Origin: Clostridiales bacterium
GTDB taxonomy: Bacteria > Bacillota > Clostridia > Oscillospirales > Acutalibacteraceae
DNA: 17,010 nt
Direction: 5' to 3'
Assembly: GCA_012728445.1 (NCBI GenBank)
Contig: JAAYFA010000294.1
Coordinates: 1 to 17,010, forward strand
Shown here: positions 15,739 to 17,010 of the stretch, piece by piece
Position numbering within the stretch: the first letter of the stretch is position 1
Layout: each line of letters begins with the position of its first letter
The notes under the pieces: generated by a model
Database searches by the model: none
Told to the model about the DNA's origin: nothing
The model's input: only the letters and a program-made list of their open reading frames with translations
Made by a program: the position numbers and the translations under genes

Positions 15739-16377
15739 ATGATGGAATATATTAGGCCGGAAGATATTGAAAAACGCAGCTTTGAAATCATCCAAAGTGA
15801 GCTTCAGCACCCGCTTGACCCGATTCTTGCGCCTGTTATAATGCGCGTCATTCATACGACTGCGGATTTTGAGTATGTGCATTCTCTCACTTTTTCCCCA
15901 AATGCTATTGAGCGCGCGGTAAATGCTTTGCGGCAAGGCGCTCAAATTGTCAGCGATACCAATATGGTAAAAGCAGGTGTAGATAAGGTGCGCTTGAAAG
16001 CACTTGGCGGGGATGTGCATTGTTTCATGCTAGATGAGGATGTTGCGCAGGCAGCTCTGCAAAATAAATCTACTCGCGCAAGAGCATCTATGGATAAAGC
16101 GGCGACAATGGGAATGCCTCTGATTCTTGCAATTGGCAATGCGCCGACAGCTCTGTTGAGAATATGCGAGCTAAAAGAAGCGGGACTGCTTTCTCCGGAA
16201 CTTGTCATTGGAGTCCCGGTCGGTTTTGTAAATGTGGTGGAATCGAAAGAGGCGCTTATGCGCTCCGGTATCGAGTATATTACGGCGAAAGGGCGTAAAG
16301 GAGGCAGCAACGTCGCTGCAGCCATATGTAATGCTTTGCTGCGCATCGCTGTTTTAGAAAAAAAGAATGATGACTAA
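15739..16377 (+). CDS. cbiC: Cobalt-precorrin-8 methylmutase CbiC
   Basis: CbiC moves the C11 methyl group to C12 to give cobyrinic acid. The 212 residues match the family: an RPEDIEKRSFEII start, catalytic His39 in MRVIHTTADFEYV (35-47), ALRQGAQIVSDTNMVKAGV, STRARASMDKA, AIGNAPTALLRI and the C-terminal KGRKGGSNVAAAICNALL. ATG at 15739 has AAAGGGAT 10 bases upstream; ATG 15742 is an alternative start one residue later. A 48-base gap separates it from cbiP. It is the last intact gene of the operon. Confidence 0.95.
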   Translation: MMEYIRPEDIEKRSFEIIQSELQHPLDPILAPVIMRVIHTTADFEYVHSLTFSPNAIERAVNALRQGAQIVSDTNMVKAGVDKVRLKALGGDVHCFMLDEDVAQAALQNKSTRARASMDKAATMGMPLILAIGNAPTALLRICELKEAGLLSPELVIGVPVGFVNVVESKEALMRSGIEYITAKGRKGGSNVAAAICNALLRIAVLEKKNDD

Positions 16378-16557
16378 AATATTATGCATCATTGACGGCA
16401 TGAGCGATCCTTCATTTGTCCTGACATCTCCGCTCTCAAAAGTGCGCCTTCGCGCATGCGCGGCGTCGATTCAAATTGTGTTATGCTCCCGTGGGCGGCA
16501 ACAATTATTCCGATGCCCGAAATAAACGGAGTATTGTTACGTCATTTGATTTCTTAA
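16370..16557 (+). pseudogene. Frame-broken start of a phosphoglycerate-mutase-like gene
   Basis: An ATG at 16370 overlaps the cbiC stop by 8 nt (ATGACTAA), the same join used elsewhere in the operon, and encodes MTKILCIIDGMSDPSF. This resembles the N terminus of archaeal-type phosphoglycerate mutases (alkaline phosphatase superfamily, metal-binding Asp in DGM). Related genes often sit in clostridial cobalamin clusters, possibly for alpha-ribazole phosphate removal. After residue 16 the frame turns into unlike sequence and stops at 16525. In the frame starting at 16420, PDISALKSAPSRMRGVDS continues in a plausible way until 16557. I infer a frameshift near 16417-16422 and loss of the rest. A chance short frame cannot be excluded. 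Confidence 0.5.
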
Positions 16558-16575
16558 ATATATGGACTGGAATAG

Positions 16576-16677
16576 CTCCACGGGCGTACAAAAACATCAA
16601 TCACATTAGACACTTACTTTCATTTAGATCCATCAGACGAACGCGCGATCGTTGACCTTATGGGAAAAGAGAAATAA
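16576..16677 (+). pseudogene. C-terminal remnant of a tyrosine recombinase/integrase
   Basis: Reading from 16576 to the stop at 16675-16677 gives a 33-residue tail that begins LHGRTKTSITLDTY and continues FHLDPSDER. It lines up with the end of tyrosine recombinases, LGHxxxxTTLDTYSHL, including the catalytic Tyr in TLDTY. The family LGH is changed to HGR, so the second catalytic His would be lost (CAT to CGT is one base). A stop lies just upstream (16573-16575) and no earlier catalytic motifs are present. The end is 64 bases from the 3' end of tRNA-Ser, a usual integration target, so it is probably the scar of an old integrated element. Confidence 0.55.
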
Positions 16678-16700
16678 ATAATATCATTTTAATATCAATA

Positions 16701-16736
16701 AAACATAAAACCCCTGTAAATAGGGCATTACAGAGG
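16701..16736 (-). terminator. Intrinsic terminator of tRNA-Ser
   Basis: On the - strand CCTCTGTAA (16736-16728) pairs with TTACAGGGG (16719-16711) in a 9-bp stem with one wobble and an 8-base loop. TTTTATGTTT follows (16710-16701). It begins 4 bases after the encoded CCA of the tRNA. Confidence 0.75.
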
Positions 16737-16740
16737 TAAA

Positions 16741-16831
16741 TGGTGGAGAAGGAGGGATTCGAACCCTCGCTGGAGTTGCCCCCACTAACGGTTTAGCAAA
16801 CCGTCCCCTTCGGCCTCTTGGGTACTTCTCC
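16741..16831 (-). tRNA. tRNA-Ser (anticodon GCU)
   Basis: The 91-base gene has acceptor arms GGAGAAG (16831-16825) and CTTCTCC (16751-16745) in perfect 7-bp pairing, discriminator A and encoded CCA (16744-16741). The anticodon stem ACGGT/ACCGT holds the loop TTGCTAA with anticodon GCT, reading AGC/AGU serine codons. The long variable arm (AGTGGGGGCAACTCC region) is typical of serine tRNAs, and the T arm GAGGGTTCGAATCCCTC is standard. Confidence 0.97.
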
Positions 16832-16879
16832 GAATTTTTACATATTTTGGACTCGACTCTATTAAACCTAAGCTTGCTT

Positions 16880-16908
16880 ATTCTATCCAGCCTCTTGGCC
16901 TTTGTCAA
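16880..16908 (-). promoter_or_regulatory. Sigma-A promoter of tRNA-Ser
   Basis: On the - strand a perfect -35 TTGACA (16908-16903), a 17-base spacer, and -10 TAGAAT (16885-16880, 5/6) give a near-consensus promoter. The expected start near 16873 leaves about a 40-base leader before the tRNA 5' end at 16831, consistent with strong stable-RNA expression. Confidence 0.8.
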
Positions 16909-16912
16909 TTCT

Positions 16913-16955
16913 AAAAAAGACGCCGACAGTTTACTTTCAACACTTTGTCAGCGTC
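16913..16955 (-). terminator. Intrinsic terminator of the gene entering from the right
   Basis: On the - strand GACGCTGACAA (16955-16945) pairs with CTGTCGGCGTC (16929-16919), nearly complete with one mismatch and one wobble, and is followed by six T (16918-16913). It lies 8 bases after a probable stop codon (16966-16964) and ends just before the tRNA promoter, so it separates the two - strand units. Confidence 0.7.
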
Positions 16956-16963
16956 GCTGACAG

Positions 16964-17010
16964 TTAATCTTTTTTCGAGTCATTATCGGCAAAAAAGTCT
17001 AAAACTATAT
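16964..17010 (-). CDS. 3' end of an unidentified gene (partial)
   Basis: The - strand frame from the window edge reads IVLDFFADNDSKKD and stops with TAA at 16966-16964, immediately before an intrinsic terminator. The charged tail and the terminator placement suggest a real C terminus, but 14 codons are too few to name the product. Confidence 0.45.
   Translation of the reverse strand, partial: IVLDFFADNDSKKD

Noticed and set aside
16684..16908. 74-codon open frame on the - strand over the tRNA
   Set aside because: It covers a tRNA with full secondary structure, its promoter and its terminator.
16946..16975. Small hairpin TGTCAGC/GCTGACA with T run as a + strand terminator
   Set aside because: The T run starts 7 bases after a 7-bp stem, which is weak; the same bases form a much better - strand terminator with the 16919-16929 arm.
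1..17010. CRISPR arrays, insertion sequences with terminal repeats, toxin-antitoxin or defence genes
   Set aside because: No regularly spaced repeats, transposase motifs or such gene families were seen on either strand.

Overview
The window carries a large anaerobic (cobalt-early) cobalamin biosynthesis operon on the + strand. It is flanked on the left by the end of an azlCD branched-chain amino-acid export pair and on the right by a tRNA-Ser gene on the - strand. A Firmicutes/Clostridia-type host is the best guess. The grounds are the oxygen-independent gene set (cbiK, cbiD, cbiG, fused cbiET), two Gram-positive-style lipoproteins, strong AGGAGG-type ribosome sites, a tRNA with encoded CCA, and hairpin-plus-T terminators. 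This is inference from content and style, not a species call.

Layout: 2-894 azlC (5' end cut by the window) and azlD, closed by a hairpin terminator (918-953). Positions 1081-1454 form a control region: a sigma-A-like promoter with extended -10, a cobalamin riboswitch aptamer with a perfect B12 box and an 8-nt L5-L13 complementarity, then an intrinsic terminator. Positions 1541-6096 encode a lipoprotein CbiK-type cobaltochelatase with extra C-terminal domains, followed by a BtuF/BtuC/BtuD-like ABC importer. Positions 6098-16377 hold cbiD, F, G, H, J, ET, A, B, cobD, cbiP and cbiC, mostly joined by 4- to 8-nt start/stop overlaps. Positions 16370-16677 look like gene debris: a frame-broken phosphoglycerate-mutase-like gene start, then the C-terminal tail of a tyrosine recombinase. 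Positions 16701-16908 are a self-contained tRNA-Ser(GCU) unit (promoter, tRNA, terminator) on the - strand. The last bases look like the 3' end of another - strand gene with its own terminator.

Together the enzymes would insert cobalt, methylate and contract the ring (CbiD, F, G, H, J, ET, C), amidate side chains (CbiA, CbiP) and attach the aminopropanol arm (CobD, CbiB). cbiL and the nucleotide-loop genes (cobU, cobS, cobT) are not in the window, nor is an adenosyltransferase.

The most striking point is that both glutamine-dependent amide synthases appear to lack a working glutaminase. CbiA has Ser (residue 322) where the family has the nucleophilic Cys. CbiP is only 285 residues: its synthetase domain is joined directly to the extreme C-terminal helix, with the whole glutaminase domain missing. 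CbiG is also compact, missing the usual middle segment. This could be a real variant of corrinoid amidation using free ammonia or a separate glutaminase, or an operon in decay. The sequence alone does not decide, but the frames stay open and clean throughout the cbi genes.
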